Part shown: piece by piece, positions 44,301-50,482 of the stretch
Position numbering within the stretch: the stretch's first letter is position 1
How the letters are laid out: each line of letters begins with the position of its first letter
Assembly: GCA_019925795.1 (NCBI GenBank)
Contig: CM034307.1
Coordinates: 62,186,864 to 62,250,863 of the forward strand
From: Dendrobium chrysotoxum
Lineage: Eukaryota; Streptophyta; Magnoliopsida; Asparagales; Orchidaceae
DNA length: 64,000 nucleotides
Reading direction: 5' to 3'
Translations under genes and position numbers: made by a program
The notes under the pieces: generated by a model
The model's input: only the letters and a program-made list of their open reading frames with translations
What the model was told of the DNA's origin: nothing
Databases searched by the model: none

Positions 44301-46490
44301 TCACGGAATACAATCTTTATTTATGTAGTGCCAATGTGCAATGATGGTGTGCTATTGTCCATGATGGAAAGATTTAGTCAAGATTTAGAACTATATGAGT
44401 GATTTTGAATACTGAATGAATTGCAATATGCTGCGGTGAGTATTGTGGATAGCTTCAGTCGTGGAGTAAAGTAACACTAATCATGGGCCTGACAGTAGAG
44501 AGAAGAGTTGATTTCTCAAAACTGGTGCTTTTTTAACTAAGGGAACTTCGATTCTCCTAATGGTGTTTTTCCATGTTGCTTGAAGTAGTCCTGTTAGTGT
44601 GTTTGTCCCTATTATACTATTTTACTGTTTTATTTATGAAAAGATTTGCTTTTTTTCTTGTTGTTTTTAACGTGTCATATTTATTTTCACCATCCTGCAA
44701 ACCCAACTAATTCTGCAGCTTGAACTGGGTCATCGCAAGAGAATTAATGTGCGTAAGTTCTCAATTGAAGGAACTCCACGGAAGGTATTATACCATAAAG
44801 AAAGTAAGACATTGCTAATATTGAGGACGGGACTTAGGGATACTCCATTCTCATCAGATATATGCCGTGTGGATCCTTTTAGTGGAGTTGTGATATCAAA
44901 GTTCCCATGCGAGCTTGGTGAAACAGCAAAATGTATGCAAATAATGAGAGTAGGATATCAGCATCTATTAGTTGTTGGGACTAGTCAGTGTCCTGGTCGG
45001 ACTATCATGCCCAGCGGTGAAGCTGAAAGGTATGCCTCCGGGTGTTCTTCATACCTTCTTGTAGTGAACTTACTAATGTGTGTGCAGATTTAAATTGAAA
45101 GCAATTGAATTTTTTGTGTTCTGAACTCTGTGCAGGATCCTGAAGATTTTGAGAAAAGATCAAAATGTTCACTAACTATTTGTATCGAGCAATTTTAGTT
45201 CTAAACTATAAATATGTTTTAGTTCTTTGACTTCTCAAATGTGATCTAAAATAGTCCCTTAATTGGATTATTTTGGATCAATTTGAGGAGTCAGGGTAAA
45301 AAACTAAATTTGACAAACTAGAGCCTTGGACTAAAATGGCCATAAATAAGCCAGAAATTAGGTTTACCTTTCTTCCTTGCTTTATATATTAAAAAACATT
45401 TATTTCATCTGCACTAAAAAAACTTAAGAATTATCTTTACAAATTTATGTAGAATTGGAATTAAATTATTTACTTTTTCACGAATCTTGTCCTCAACTGA
45501 TTTCATAAATTTTTATTTCATTACTGATGTGATTATTTTGCGCACAATGCTACAGTACAAAGGGAAGGCTTATCATATTAAGCTTGGGAAATGCACAAAA
45601 TACCTCTGAAAGCAGTTCGATGACCTATTACTCTAATTTTTCATCACCTTCTCGGATTTCTTCGCCTCTGCATGAAGTTGTTGGACATTCAACTGAAAAG
45701 TTATCATGCAACGATGTTGGCAGCAGTCCAGATGATTGTAGTAGTGATGGAGTTAAAATTGAAGAAACGGAAGCTGGGTTGTTAAGGGTAATTTATCAGA
45801 ATCAATTGTCTGGTGCTGTTCTTGCTGTCTGCCCATTTCTAAATCGTTATCTATTGGCGTCCGCTGGTAATATTGTAAGTTTTCACTTCTGCATCATGTA
45901 TTGAGGTGGAATAGGTTTATCTATTAAAGTTTACTAGTACTTTAGAATGATGTTTTTAACATTTTAAAGTTGCATCTATTTTCTAATTAAATGTAAGAAA
46001 TACATTTTTAAAGCATGACCACCAAATGTTTAATATATGAACATAAAAAGTTGTTCTTGATAGCCATTCACTAATGAGCAACTTTTGTACAGTTGAATGT
46101 CTTCTGCTTTGTGACTGAAAATCCTTTGCGACTGAGAAAGCATTCCATGACCAAAACACGCTTTACCATAACTTGTTTGACTACATGTTTCACTAGAATT
46201 GCTGTTGGTGATTGTCGTGATGGCATCCTTTTCTACTCCTATACAGATGTACGGTGCCCCTCTAAAACTGAATTCGCATCAATTATTTTTATTGTTCTGT
46301 TTAATTATTGTAAGTGTATGGCACATTATTATGATATTTTCAGCCCATCTGGTTCTATTTACACAGGATCTTAGGAAATTGGAACAACTCTTTTCTGACC
46401 CAGTTCAGAGATTGGTTGCCGACTGTACTCTGCTAGATATGGACACTGCTGTAGTCTCAGACCGTAGAGGGAGCATCTCAGTTTTGTCAG
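8456..46490 (+). CDS. CPSF-A/DDB1/SF3B3-family protein, At3g11960-like (partial, 8 exons seen)
   Basis: Spliced from 8456-8539, 19144-19228, 19324-19487, 19613-21539, 44719-45029, 45556-45874, 46093-46248 and 46367 to about 46490. All visible introns are GT-AG, and the exon phases join without a stop to give about 1,056 codons. The product resembles, from memory, Arabidopsis At3g11960, annotated as a CPSF A-subunit protein of about 1,380 residues. It is related to DDB1, SF3B3 and CPSF160, which are multi-beta-propeller scaffolds of nuclear DNA-repair, splicing and 3'-end complexes. Recognisable stretches include SAFEDQFALFS, RIGDALLMDFRDP, GTPRKVLYHKES, VGDCRDGILFYSY and DPVQRLVADC. The start codon, N-terminal exon(s) and the C-terminal part of the CPSF_A domain lie outside the window. 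The specific function is not known to me. The frame is intact over the whole exon set, so the gene looks functional despite introns of 10.6 and 23.2 kb and flanking ones of more than 8 and 17 kb. Confidence 0.88.
9461..11356 (+). mobile_element. Solo LTR, TGATG...CATCA family, nested in another solo LTR
   Basis: An LTR of 1,896 bp beginning TGATGAGGACATC and ending CACATCA, flanked by ATATT at 9456-9460 and 11357-11361. It interrupts the LTR that spans 8865-12561. A TATA-like CCTATATATGAGG sits about 210 bp in, followed by a CT/CCGG-rich leader. The family also occurs at 58165-59995 and, in the other orientation, in the three-LTR element 13873-18567. The Pro-rich frame 9692-10144 lies in the CT-rich leader and is not a gene. 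Confidence 0.9.
9669..9681 (+). promoter_or_regulatory. Probable LTR TATA box
   Basis: CCTATATATGAGG lies 209 bp from the LTR start. The three-LTR element has TATATATA at nearly the same offset (about 195 bp) in its own orientation. Confidence 0.5.
12567..12968. other. Intronic sequence, no recognised gene
   Basis: Original intron resuming after the TAAGA target site. No coding or repeat recognised. Confidence 0.5.
12969..13222. repeat. Tandem duplication, 2 x 127 bp
   Basis: CTTGCTACTAAC begins at 12969 and again at 13096, and the two units match closely throughout. Each contains TTTCTTTCTCTGCATAGGGT, a good-looking pyrimidine tract plus AG acceptor. The duplication produces overlapping short frames (12793-13288) that are not genes. 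It lies inside the intron between exons a and b. Confidence 0.9.
13223..13872. other. Intronic AT-rich sequence, no recognised gene
   Basis: Nothing recognised. The last 5 bases, AATTG, are the target duplication of the next element. Confidence 0.5.
15141..15152 (-). promoter_or_regulatory. Primer-binding site, first internal domain
   Basis: On the minus strand TGGTATCAGAGC, a perfect initiator-Met tRNA primer site, 3 bases after the LTR end. Confidence 0.85.
15790..16701 (-). mobile_element. Solo LTR, 912 bp, inside the middle LTR
   Basis: Begins TGTCATAACCC, ends GGGTTTCACA and is flanked by a perfect CTTAT duplication (15785-15789 and 16702-16706). The terminal TGTCATAACCC matches the minus-strand gypsy LTR group. 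Only the middle of the three host LTRs carries it. Confidence 0.9.
17333..17344 (-). promoter_or_regulatory. Primer-binding site, second internal domain
   Basis: The same perfect TGGTATCAGAGC on the minus strand, 3 bases from the third LTR. Confidence 0.85.
17536..17556. repeat. Poly-G run (about 21 G)
   Basis: It replaces the GAGAGGGGCCGGCC seen at the same place in the sister LTR (about 15330), so it is a homopolymer expansion or an assembly uncertainty. Confidence 0.85.
18364..18374 (-). promoter_or_regulatory. Probable LTR TATA box in the three-LTR element
   Basis: TATATATAG on the minus strand about 195 bp from the LTR start. Equivalents lie near 14878-14889 and 17071-17079 in the other two LTRs. 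Confidence 0.5.
18573..19143. other. Intron 3' part before exon b
   Basis: Unique-looking intron DNA with a T-rich stretch before the acceptor at 19141-19143. Nothing else recognised. Confidence 0.6.
19144..19228 (+). CDS. Exon b of the CPSF-A-like gene
   Basis: An 85-bp exon between acceptor TAG (19141-19143) and donor GTGATG at 19229. Its first base completes the Asp codon begun in exon a. It reads GCFIAASAFEDQFALFSMST then SVGDIIDE and ends in phase 0. The segment is conserved in the family's first propeller. Codon phase across the 10.6-kb intron is exact, which supports both splice sites. Confidence 0.87.
19324..19487 (+). CDS. Exon c of the CPSF-A-like gene
   Basis: A 164-bp exon with acceptor CAG (19321-19323) and donor GT at 19488. 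It begins KMCYPPEYKGETSL and contains RGTIWSMCFVSHG, a conserved block of the N-terminal propeller. It ends in ATMHR-type sequence (ATIMHR) with AG left over to join G of the next exon as Arg. The short 125-bp intron after it is free of repeats. Confidence 0.87.
19613..21539 (+). CDS. Exon d (large exon) of the CPSF-A-like gene
   Basis: A 1,927-bp exon coding for about 642 residues without interruption, with acceptor CAG (19610-19612) and donor GTAAGA at 21540. It begins KARLRNELLLFGCNVR and includes VFRIGDALLMDFRDPYS, an acidic stretch with MDIDDEG and MNIDNG, the CCWEPDG motif, and GILFVADSSLHL at the end. It carries most of the MMS1_N-type beta-propeller region. It is the largest uninterrupted frame in the window, and unlike the other long frames it belongs to a host gene, as shown by family similarity and neighbouring exons. 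Confidence 0.92.
22235..22385. repeat. GGTTGCCTGTTCC-type minisatellite inside the solo LTR
   Basis: GGTTGCCTGT followed by TCCGGTTCC-like sequence recurs about five to six times at roughly 21-bp spacing. Confidence 0.75.
22491..22501 (+). promoter_or_regulatory. Probable LTR TATA box
   Basis: CCTATATATAG follows a CTCTCTCCA stretch inside the 21711-22866 LTR. Confidence 0.45.
23001..23843 (-). mobile_element. RTE-type LINE, 5'-truncated, with 19-bp target duplication
   Basis: On the minus strand it encodes the C-terminal part of the LINE ORF2: KIEYMECNF, RFRYLGSIVQSD, MVVRPTMLYGAECWPLKEK, AEMRMLRWMSGFTLRDRIRN and CFGHVKRRPSDDAI. It has a frameshift at about 23283 and several stops. The 3' end is a GTT-repeat tail. 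It is flanked by TCGAGCCAAAATGATTCTA at 22982-23000 and 23844-23862, a perfect 19-bp duplication typical of target-primed reverse transcription. The RT core is missing. It is antisense to the host gene. Confidence 0.92.
23863..24222. other. Intronic sequence, no recognised gene
   Basis: No coding or repeat recognised between the LINE and the copia remnant. Confidence 0.5.
24223..24473 (-). repeat. 3' LTR of the antisense copia remnant
   Basis: A 251-bp LTR, minus strand TGTTAAATC to GATTTAAACA, preceded on that strand by the polypurine tract AAGGGGAG (24474-24481). Confidence 0.8.
24682..25430 (-). pseudogene. copia RT/RNase H coding remnant
   Basis: Two overlapping frames (25378-24998 and 25032-24682) hold the C-terminal RT segment and RNase H. 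YVDD lies just upstream in a third frame. RNase H retains RSSAEAEYKAMA and HCDNKSI, both family signatures. The frame changes mean no functional protein. Confidence 0.85.
28224..28730 (-). mobile_element. RTE-type LINE, 507 bp, with 14-bp target duplication
   Basis: The minus strand encodes the last about 155 residues of ORF2, reading MLCDRKVPLKLKGKFYK, then MLRWMSGFTLRDRIRNEHIR, KKGRGRPKKTWLENIRNDLS and NRTQWRKRIHVADST, without a stop until the end. The 3' GTT-rich tail is at 28224. TTTCTCTATCATTA flanks it at 28210-28223 and 28731-28744. It is the least decayed copy over this part, but heavily 5'-truncated. Confidence 0.92.
29003..29010. other. Arm of conserved GGGACC...GGTCCC hairpin in the LTR family
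   Basis: GGGACCAAAAGTTTTCGGTCCC spans about 28979-29001, next to a GCCGCCG-rich block. Equivalents are at about 43310-43332 and 63340-63362 in sister LTRs. Confidence 0.6.
29628..31421. other. Intronic sequence, no recognised gene
   Basis: About 1.8 kb with no recognised coding or repeats. The 30655-30912 frame has Cys-rich hydrophobic sequence but no motif I know. Confidence 0.5.
31982..33435 (-). repeat. 3' LTR of the gypsy element
   Basis: 1,454 bp, nearly identical to 39428-40844. A short frame in it (33247-33498) has its twin in the other LTR and is not a gene. Confidence 0.95.
33436..33450 (-). promoter_or_regulatory. Gypsy polypurine tract
   Basis: On the minus strand AAGGGAGGGAGAT directly precedes the 3' LTR start TGTAATAAACC. 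Confidence 0.88.
33573..35357 (-). pseudogene. Gypsy RNase H, integrase and truncated chromodomain-like tail
   Basis: A 594-codon frame, the largest TE frame in the window. RNase H has HDLELAAVVFALKIWRYYL, FTDHKSLKYIF and VVTDALSRK. Integrase has an HHCC finger (HLSNYEIHPG to CVSCQMNK), the catalytic Asp in WEDIAMDFV, a second in SDIDARFTSKLW and the Glu in TIQTLEDLLR, then GPFEIIERIG. A Tekay/Del-like tail EPERILEYDVKQLRNR then PFVKVL ends at TGA in place of a Trp codon, and similarity continues past it to EKEAEMRSQYPNLF. This explains why the chromodomain-like region is cut. Confidence 0.93.
35373..35726 (-). pseudogene. Gypsy RT C-terminal part
   Basis: Reads NSINFLGHVISGEGISVD, then VRSFLGLAGYYRRFVEGFSQ and FCDASLR, where a TGA replaces an expected Gly codon before LGCVLMQ. 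This ends the frame at the RT/RNase H boundary. Confidence 0.92.
35727..36972 (-). mobile_element. RTE-type LINE inserted in gypsy RT
   Basis: About 1.25 kb, the longest LINE copy. The minus strand encodes DLEKAYDKVPREVLW, then CMLFADDILLVDKTREGV (FADD active site), SRSKTEYMECNF, AEMRMLRWMSGFTLRDRIRN and TQWRKRIHVADPT. There is a frameshift at about 36810 and a stop at about 36617. The 3' GTT tail is at 35727. CACA is present at both edges of the insertion, giving a short target duplication of about 4 bp, in contrast to 14-19 bp for the other copies. The 5' end lies in the RT N-terminal region. Confidence 0.92.
36973..37657 (-). pseudogene. Gypsy reverse transcriptase, N-terminal part
   Basis: Reads DDLPGLPPEREIDFTIEL, APYRMAVKELQKLKSQL, WGAPVLFVKKKDGSFRMCID, KIDLRSGYHQLRI and VFIDDILIYS (FIDD active site). 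The frame is intact to KLYAKFSKC, where the LINE is inserted. The rest of RT resumes at 35726 with the ENxLGHVISGEG-type segment. Confidence 0.93.
37654..38127 (-). pseudogene. Gypsy aspartic protease region
   Basis: Contains LFDTGASHSFISEEF with the catalytic DTGA motif, then NGVCQVTFKINVLPLQEFDM and MDWLSKHFVIIDC, the expected retropepsin pattern. The frame ends at 37654 by TAA/TGA in KLKN. The reading continues as KELKDIPVI in another frame, showing a small indel between protease and RT. Confidence 0.9.
38151..39330 (-). pseudogene. Gypsy gag (capsid and nucleocapsid)
   Basis: The open frame 39236-38151 (361 codons) has the capsid-type RPPLFKGVEGPIEAENWLL block, the WDDFTKLFRDWFVPPSVR segment, FVRLVQGDKSVMQYEAEFTT, then an RGxxQ-free basic region and nucleocapsid. 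Similarity extends upstream to about 39330 (NDSEEEREVER) in the same frame, but no start codon is left. The zinc knuckle CFWCHQPGHIAKN is followed by Tyr where the fourth ligand should be Cys (TAT for TGT), so it cannot bind zinc normally. Followed by protease in a shifted frame. Confidence 0.9.
39412..39424 (-). promoter_or_regulatory. Gypsy primer-binding site
   Basis: On the minus strand TGGTATCAGAGCC, a perfect initiator-Met tRNA primer site, starting 3 bases after the 5' LTR. Confidence 0.93.
39428..40844 (-). repeat. 5' LTR of the gypsy element
   Basis: 1,417 bp. It is shorter than the 3' copy mainly because a TTTCC-rich stretch present at about 32488-32535 is missing. It contains a GTAC-rich segment at about 39905-39985. 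Confidence 0.95.
41326..41353. repeat. (AT)n microsatellite
   Basis: About 14 AT dinucleotides within the solo LTR. Confidence 0.95.
41430..41690. repeat. Minisatellite, CATAAGTATCTCAATG-type unit
   Basis: Roughly 12 imperfect copies of a 19-21 bp unit (CATAAGTATCTCAATGCCA and variants). It causes the repetitive antisense frame 41410-41622, which is not a gene. Confidence 0.88.
43310..43332. other. Conserved hairpin in the solo LTR
   Basis: GGGACCGAAATG-AATTCGGTCCC is an inverted repeat of about 10 bp arms, in the same place as in the two sister LTRs. Confidence 0.65.
44116..44718. other. Intron end before exon e
   Basis: Unique-looking sequence ending in a T-rich stretch and the acceptor. 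No coding recognised. Confidence 0.55.
44719..45029 (+). CDS. Exon e of the CPSF-A-like gene
   Basis: A 311-bp exon with acceptor GCAG (44715-44718) and donor GTATGC at 45030, lying 23.2 kb downstream of exon d and in the matching phase. It reads LELGHRKRINVRKFSIEGTP then RKVLYHKESKTLLIL and later SDICRVDPFSGVV and LLVVGTSQCPGRTIMPSGEA. These are characteristic family blocks. It leaves AG, which joins T of exon f to make Ser. Confidence 0.9.
45030..45555. other. Intron between exons e and f
   Basis: 526 bp. It contains a stretch of the form AGTTCTAAACTATAA / AAATAGTCCCTTAATTGG that looks like a dispersed MITE-like repeat, but ends cannot be fixed. Confidence 0.5.
45556..45874 (+). CDS. Exon f of the CPSF-A-like gene
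   Basis: A 319-bp exon with acceptor CAG (45553-45555) and donor GTAAGT at 45875. It reads TKGRLIILSLGNAQ, then a Ser-rich linker, HEVVGHSTEKLS, SSPDDCSSDGVK and AVCPFLNRYLLASAGNI. It ends in phase 0. The Ser-rich linker followed by VVGHSTE and SPDD corresponds to the linker of the Arabidopsis relative. Confidence 0.9.
46093..46248 (+). CDS. Exon g of the CPSF-A-like gene
   Basis: A 156-bp, phase-0 exon with acceptor CAG (46090-46092) and probable donor GTACGG at 46249. It reads LNVFCFVTENPLRLRKHSMT, then KTRFTITCLTTCFTRIAVGD and CRDGILFYSYTD. The VGDCRDGILFYSY block is strongly conserved. Reading straight through the donor would add non-family residues, so splicing at 46248 is preferred. 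Confidence 0.87.
46367..46490 (+). CDS. Exon h of the CPSF-A-like gene (3' end uncertain)
   Basis: The exon starts after acceptor CAG (46364-46366) with DLRKLEQLFSDPVQRLVADC, then TLLDMDTAVVSDRRGSISVL. The family expects a variable linker next, then a segment containing NCAYYMGEIAMSI. That segment is not found anywhere downstream. Two donors are possible, at about 46486 and 46491, and both are of moderate quality. The following intron is therefore at least 17.5 kb and runs out of the window. Confidence 0.8.
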
Positions 46491-46938
46491 ATGTTGGTGA
46501 ATTCGATGGTGCAGTTTTTTTAAGCTAAAGTTTAATAAAATTTTCTGTTGATTTACATTTGTTGAAAGTTTGATTTGGTTGTTATACCTAATACGATTAT
46601 CTCACGGCTAACCAAGAGGAGGGATGAATTGGTAATTTTAAAAATTTCTTGGTTATTAGAAAACCGATTAAATATTTTGAGCACAACAATAAATTTTCTC
46701 ATAGTAATTTTTCAACCACTAAAAGTAAATGTGCAGAAATTAAAAATGCAGTAAAAAATAAAGACAGAAGAATACAAAATTTTATAGTGGTTCGATCCAA
46801 CTAGATCTACGTCCACTCCCTGAAGACTCCTTCAGGTATTGCACTATACCAAAGTGACTCTCCTTTAGCCCCCACAGCAAGGCGGAGAAGCCCTTACAAA
46901 AATCTCTCTTCCACCAACCCGGTGCTGCAGAGTACTGA

Positions 46939-47091
46939 CATCCTTTCTCACCCTCCTTGTGATGGTAGAGTACCAACATCCTTTTTCACCCTCCTGGTGA
47001 CGGTAGAGAACCAACGTCTTTTTTCACCATCCTGGTGACGGCAGAGAACCCACGTCCTTTTTCACCCTCCTGGTGAAGGCAAAGAACTTGA
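46939..47091. repeat. Tandem array, 4 x about 38 bp
   Basis: CATCCTTTTTCACCCTCCTG then GTGACGGTAGAGAACCAA repeats at 46939, 46978, 47016 and 47054. Each unit contains a CACCCTCCTGGTG inverted repeat. Confidence 0.9.
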
Positions 47092-47374
47092 TCTCCTTTA
47101 ACAATCCTCTCTCAAGATCCTTCAAGGAAGTAGGGAAGAACTATAAAGAACAAACAAGAGATCCTCACAGTTGGGCAACTTTGTGAATCCCCTCACAAAT
47201 CCCTCTCACAAGATCTCTCACTTTTCAATCTCAACGCACTCTCCCAAACACACTCCTAAGGCACACTCAAGAGAAATTCGCAGCAATAGCTTGGAATGTC
47301 AGTTTTTAGGACCTTTATATACAAAGGACAAGAAAACCAGTCCTGAAAACTGAAAATTTCAAGTTGAACGGACT

Positions 47375-47935
47375 TGGATCGTACAGTACGATCGTACTTC
47401 GTACGTACGAATAGTTCAAAAATCGGTGTATGATGTTGTACGAATCTGATTTCGTACTCTGTGGATCGTCTGTACGAAACCACTTCGTACTGTACGAACA
47501 ATTCAAAACTGTACCCATTCGTCTGTACGATCATGTACGAACCTCATTTCATACTCTGATCAGCGTCTGTACGAACTCTATATCGTACAGTACGAATAGT
47601 TCAATCAAATCATATTTTTCTTGGTACAAAAGTGGACAACACCATTTCGTACTCTGTGAATCGTTTGCACGAAAATATATAGTACCGGACGAACCTAAAA
47701 TCGTACAGTTCGAATATATCAAAAAATTGCAAGTCCGTCTAGGACGATCTGGTATGCATCCATTTTGTACTCTGTAAGTCGTCTATACGAACCAAGAATC
47801 GTACAGTACGAACAGTACTTAAAAAATTTCCTGGCATGATTTGATTAACTTCGTTCTAGGAGGAATTACTATGACAAACCGTCCAATACGATTTGAAAAT
47901 CGTACAGTACGATTAGTTTTAGAAGGTTTAAGTTT
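47375..47935. repeat. GTAC-rich palindrome array, about 100-bp unit
   Basis: TTCGTACTCTG-like starts recur at 47452, 47547, 47646 and 47763. Each unit carries TCGTCTGTACGAA and a TCGTACAGTACGA palindrome followed by AGTTCAA. I count about 26 GTAC tetramers in 560 bp, against about two expected by chance. Confidence 0.85.
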
Positions 47936-48190
47936 TTTAATCACTCCCATAGTGTGTGTGCGCACAATTACCCAATTACAATCACACTCTCTCAGACTCA
48001 AGAAAAATAGAAAAAGTACAGACTTCATAACATGAACTCCTAGTCTAATTTGTCTTGAAGTCTTTGACAGTCTGGAGTATGATTTCCCTGAAACGTTAGT
48101 ACACACAAACAACACAAACAAAATATATCCAATATATGTTAGGAGAAACAGTAATCAACATAATAATATTTTTGGTATCATCAAAAACTC

Positions 48191-48981
48191 ACATAATATA
48201 AAAATATAGTTTGAAAACTAAGTTGCAACATTTGTTTCATTCTGATCGTTAATATAAAGAATTCACTCTGAATTTGTTGCCTTTTCTTTTGTGGTGATTG
48301 GTGCCTAAAATTTAATCACTGTTTGTGATGCGGATCTCTAAGTTTGGAGTCACTGGAAATGCAAATTGCTTGCATTTCTATGATTAGTTTAGAAATTTGT
48401 ACTTTGTAATTTTAAATTTTGAATTTTGGTTATTATCAATTTATTGTCAGTTGGAGTCTATATTTACATTACCTATAATGTTATCCTACTATTCCTGAGG
48501 CTATCTTTATCTTATTTGCGGTATTTTTTTCTTTGGAGTTTGTTGTCCTATCCTATTTACATGGTTTTGTTTCCTGCACACACACACCCCCCCCCCCCCT
48601 CTCCTTTGTTTTTTTTTCATTTTTTGTTTCTGTGATTAGTTGGTTGGTTATGCGGAGTTTGTTTTGGCCCTTTGGGTGTTATGTTTCTATGTTGCAGATC
48701 ATTCTTTGGGGGTTGCTTCTAATGGTTGTAGCATAGTTGATATTTCCTCCCCCTTGTGATTGATTGATTAAGATTTGGCAAGCTTTTCTCCTTTTAGCTG
48801 ATTGTTTGGAATTGTAATTGGTTTAGCGTGTTGCAAGTTATTTACATTATTCTTGGTTGTGGCTATTAGTGTCTCTTTTGATAGCCTGGCAATTTGTTCC
48901 TTGCAGCTTTATGGTATTTCCCTTTATTACCCCCAAAGGGGTTGTCTAGGGTTTAAATCGTTTTAAATAGGTATTTGAGGA
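48191..48981. other. Intronic sequence, no recognised gene
   Basis: Contains a (CA)n(C)n tract at about 48577-48598. The two overlapping hydrophobic frames around 48426-48736 have no motif. Confidence 0.5.
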
Positions 48982-49074
48982 TGTTGAATATTTAAAAGTC
49001 AAAGTATATATATAGACACTTATATATATAGTACCATTTTTTATAAAAAGAATAATAAATTAAGAAATTATTCA
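48982..49074 (+). repeat. 5' LTR of the copia element, internally deleted
   Basis: Only 93 bp, beginning TGTTGAATATTTAAAAGTC and ending ATTCA. The 3' LTR is at least 174 bp and differs after the first 25 bases, so this copy has lost its centre. A degenerate primer site TAGTATCAGGGC follows at 49075-49086. Confidence 0.7.
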
Positions 49075-49429
49075 TAGTATCAGGGCTAGTTCTCTGAACC
49101 CTTGTCCCTTCAGCCCACCTCTTTTTGGCAGATTCTTTCTAGTCGTCTCTTCTTTTTTTCTCAGGCCGATTCTCTATGATTGATTCTCTCTGGTTAGGAT
49201 TCGTCCTAGCCTTCTTCTATATTTCCCGCAACCTTATTCGTTCTTCTCCCTCATCTTCTTCTTCGCAATACGTCTGGCATCACGACACCAGAATCATGAA
49301 GCAGTTCATAAATTTCAAACCTTGGTGGTAGTGATTCTTCTCCTATTCTCATCACATAACACAATTTAAATGGCCATAATTATATACAATGATCACAATT
49401 TTTTTGTTGTTCATTTGTGATAAGGGAAA

Positions 49430-49914
49430 TGATGAGTATCTCACGGGAGCAGTAGTCATGCCCTAGACTACAAATCCGGGTTTCAGAAAGTTGAAGATTC
49501 AAAATGGTATGATCATGTCATGGATGATTAATTCCATGAACAATGGCATAGATGAAAATCTCTTGTTGTTTGGGATTGCAAAATAAATATGGGATGCAGC
49601 CAAAGAGACTTACTCTAACTCTAAAAATATTTCAGAGTTTTTTCAAGTTAAATAAATACTTCATGACTTCCACCAAGGAGAGCAATCTATTACTCAGTAT
49701 TACAACACACTCATACGGTATTGGCAACAACTTGACTTATTTGAAACTCATTCATGGACATGTCCAATGATGTAGAAATGTATAAGAAGATTGTGGAATA
49801 AAAAAGGTTGTTGAAGTTTTTCTTAGGACTTAATAGGGAGTTGGATGATATTCAAGGTTGAATCATGAGCATTAAACCACTGCCCAATCTTAAAGAGGTT
49901 TTCTCTGAGGTTAG
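49430..49914 (+). pseudogene. Copia gag, first part
   Basis: Shows YLTGAVVMP, then KIQNGMIMSWMINSMNN, IWDAAKETYSNSKNISEFFQ, QYYNTLIRYWQQLDLFE and LNRELDDIQG-IMSIKPLPN, characteristic of plant copia gag (UBN2-like). Stops and frameshifts are present. The coding ends in EVFSEV at the insertion of the gag-only gypsy, and resumes at 54465. Confidence 0.85.
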
Positions 49915-50325
49915 TGATAGACCGATCCCTCCTAGACCAACCAGGAATTACATGAGATGGAAGAGGTGGAACAATGGATGAGGTGGAACAAACATTCGCC
50001 TGGAGGAGTTCCGCATCCCTTGGTGTGGGACCCGAGGGGAAATGTTTTGGCATTTGACTATGTTTTGTATGATTTAAGTAGTTTTTTTAGGCTGGGCTTC
50101 AGTTTTATGCTTGTGTTTGTTGAAATTAGATTTTCTTAGGTTGTGAGGGCTCTAGACGGCGGCTAGTGATTTGGGAGAGCCGGATCTTCCTCTCCAATTG
50201 AAGATCCAACTGTATCTTGCTATTTTCTTTCATATTTCTTACAATAAAAAGTTTCGCGGTGTGTTCTTCTTCCCAAATTCTTCTTGCGGTTTGCTGATTT
50301 GGTGGAAATTGCCTAATTTCTATCA
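49915..50325 (+). repeat. 5' LTR of the gag-only gypsy
   Basis: 411 bp. It aligns with the 3' LTR, including TTTTGG-ATTTGACTATGTTTT and the CCTCTCCAATTGAAGATCC stretch. It lacks a purine-rich 45-bp stretch present in the 3' LTR at about 52080-52130. Confidence 0.85.
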
Positions 50326-50482
50326 AATTGGTATCGTAGTTGTGTCTTGGGCTGAAATATTAGTCTTCCTCGTTGATTTCTGCTGCATTTTTCTCTCCAA
50401 TCATGCTGATTTTTGCTATTTGAAGACCATATTCACTATTTTTTGGCTATTTATATTATTTGAAGTCTAGATCCGGGTACCC

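Larger units (their letters stand above)
46590..48190. mobile_element. Unclassified repeat-rich unit with two tandem arrays
   Basis: A unit that starts near CTAACCAAGAGGAGGGATGA (about 46606) and ends near TTTTTGGTATCATCAAAA (about 48167-48186). It contains a 38-bp tandem array (46939-47091) and a GTAC-rich array (47375-47935). No coding region, LTR pair or TIR could be established, and the exact ends are uncertain. Its position just after exon h and its internal arrays suggest a non-autonomous mobile element. Confidence 0.45.

Noticed and set aside
46499..46528. Gene ending at the stop codon after exon h
   Set aside because: The homologous protein continues for several hundred residues and a donor site lies just upstream of the stop, so an intron is more likely than a C-terminus.
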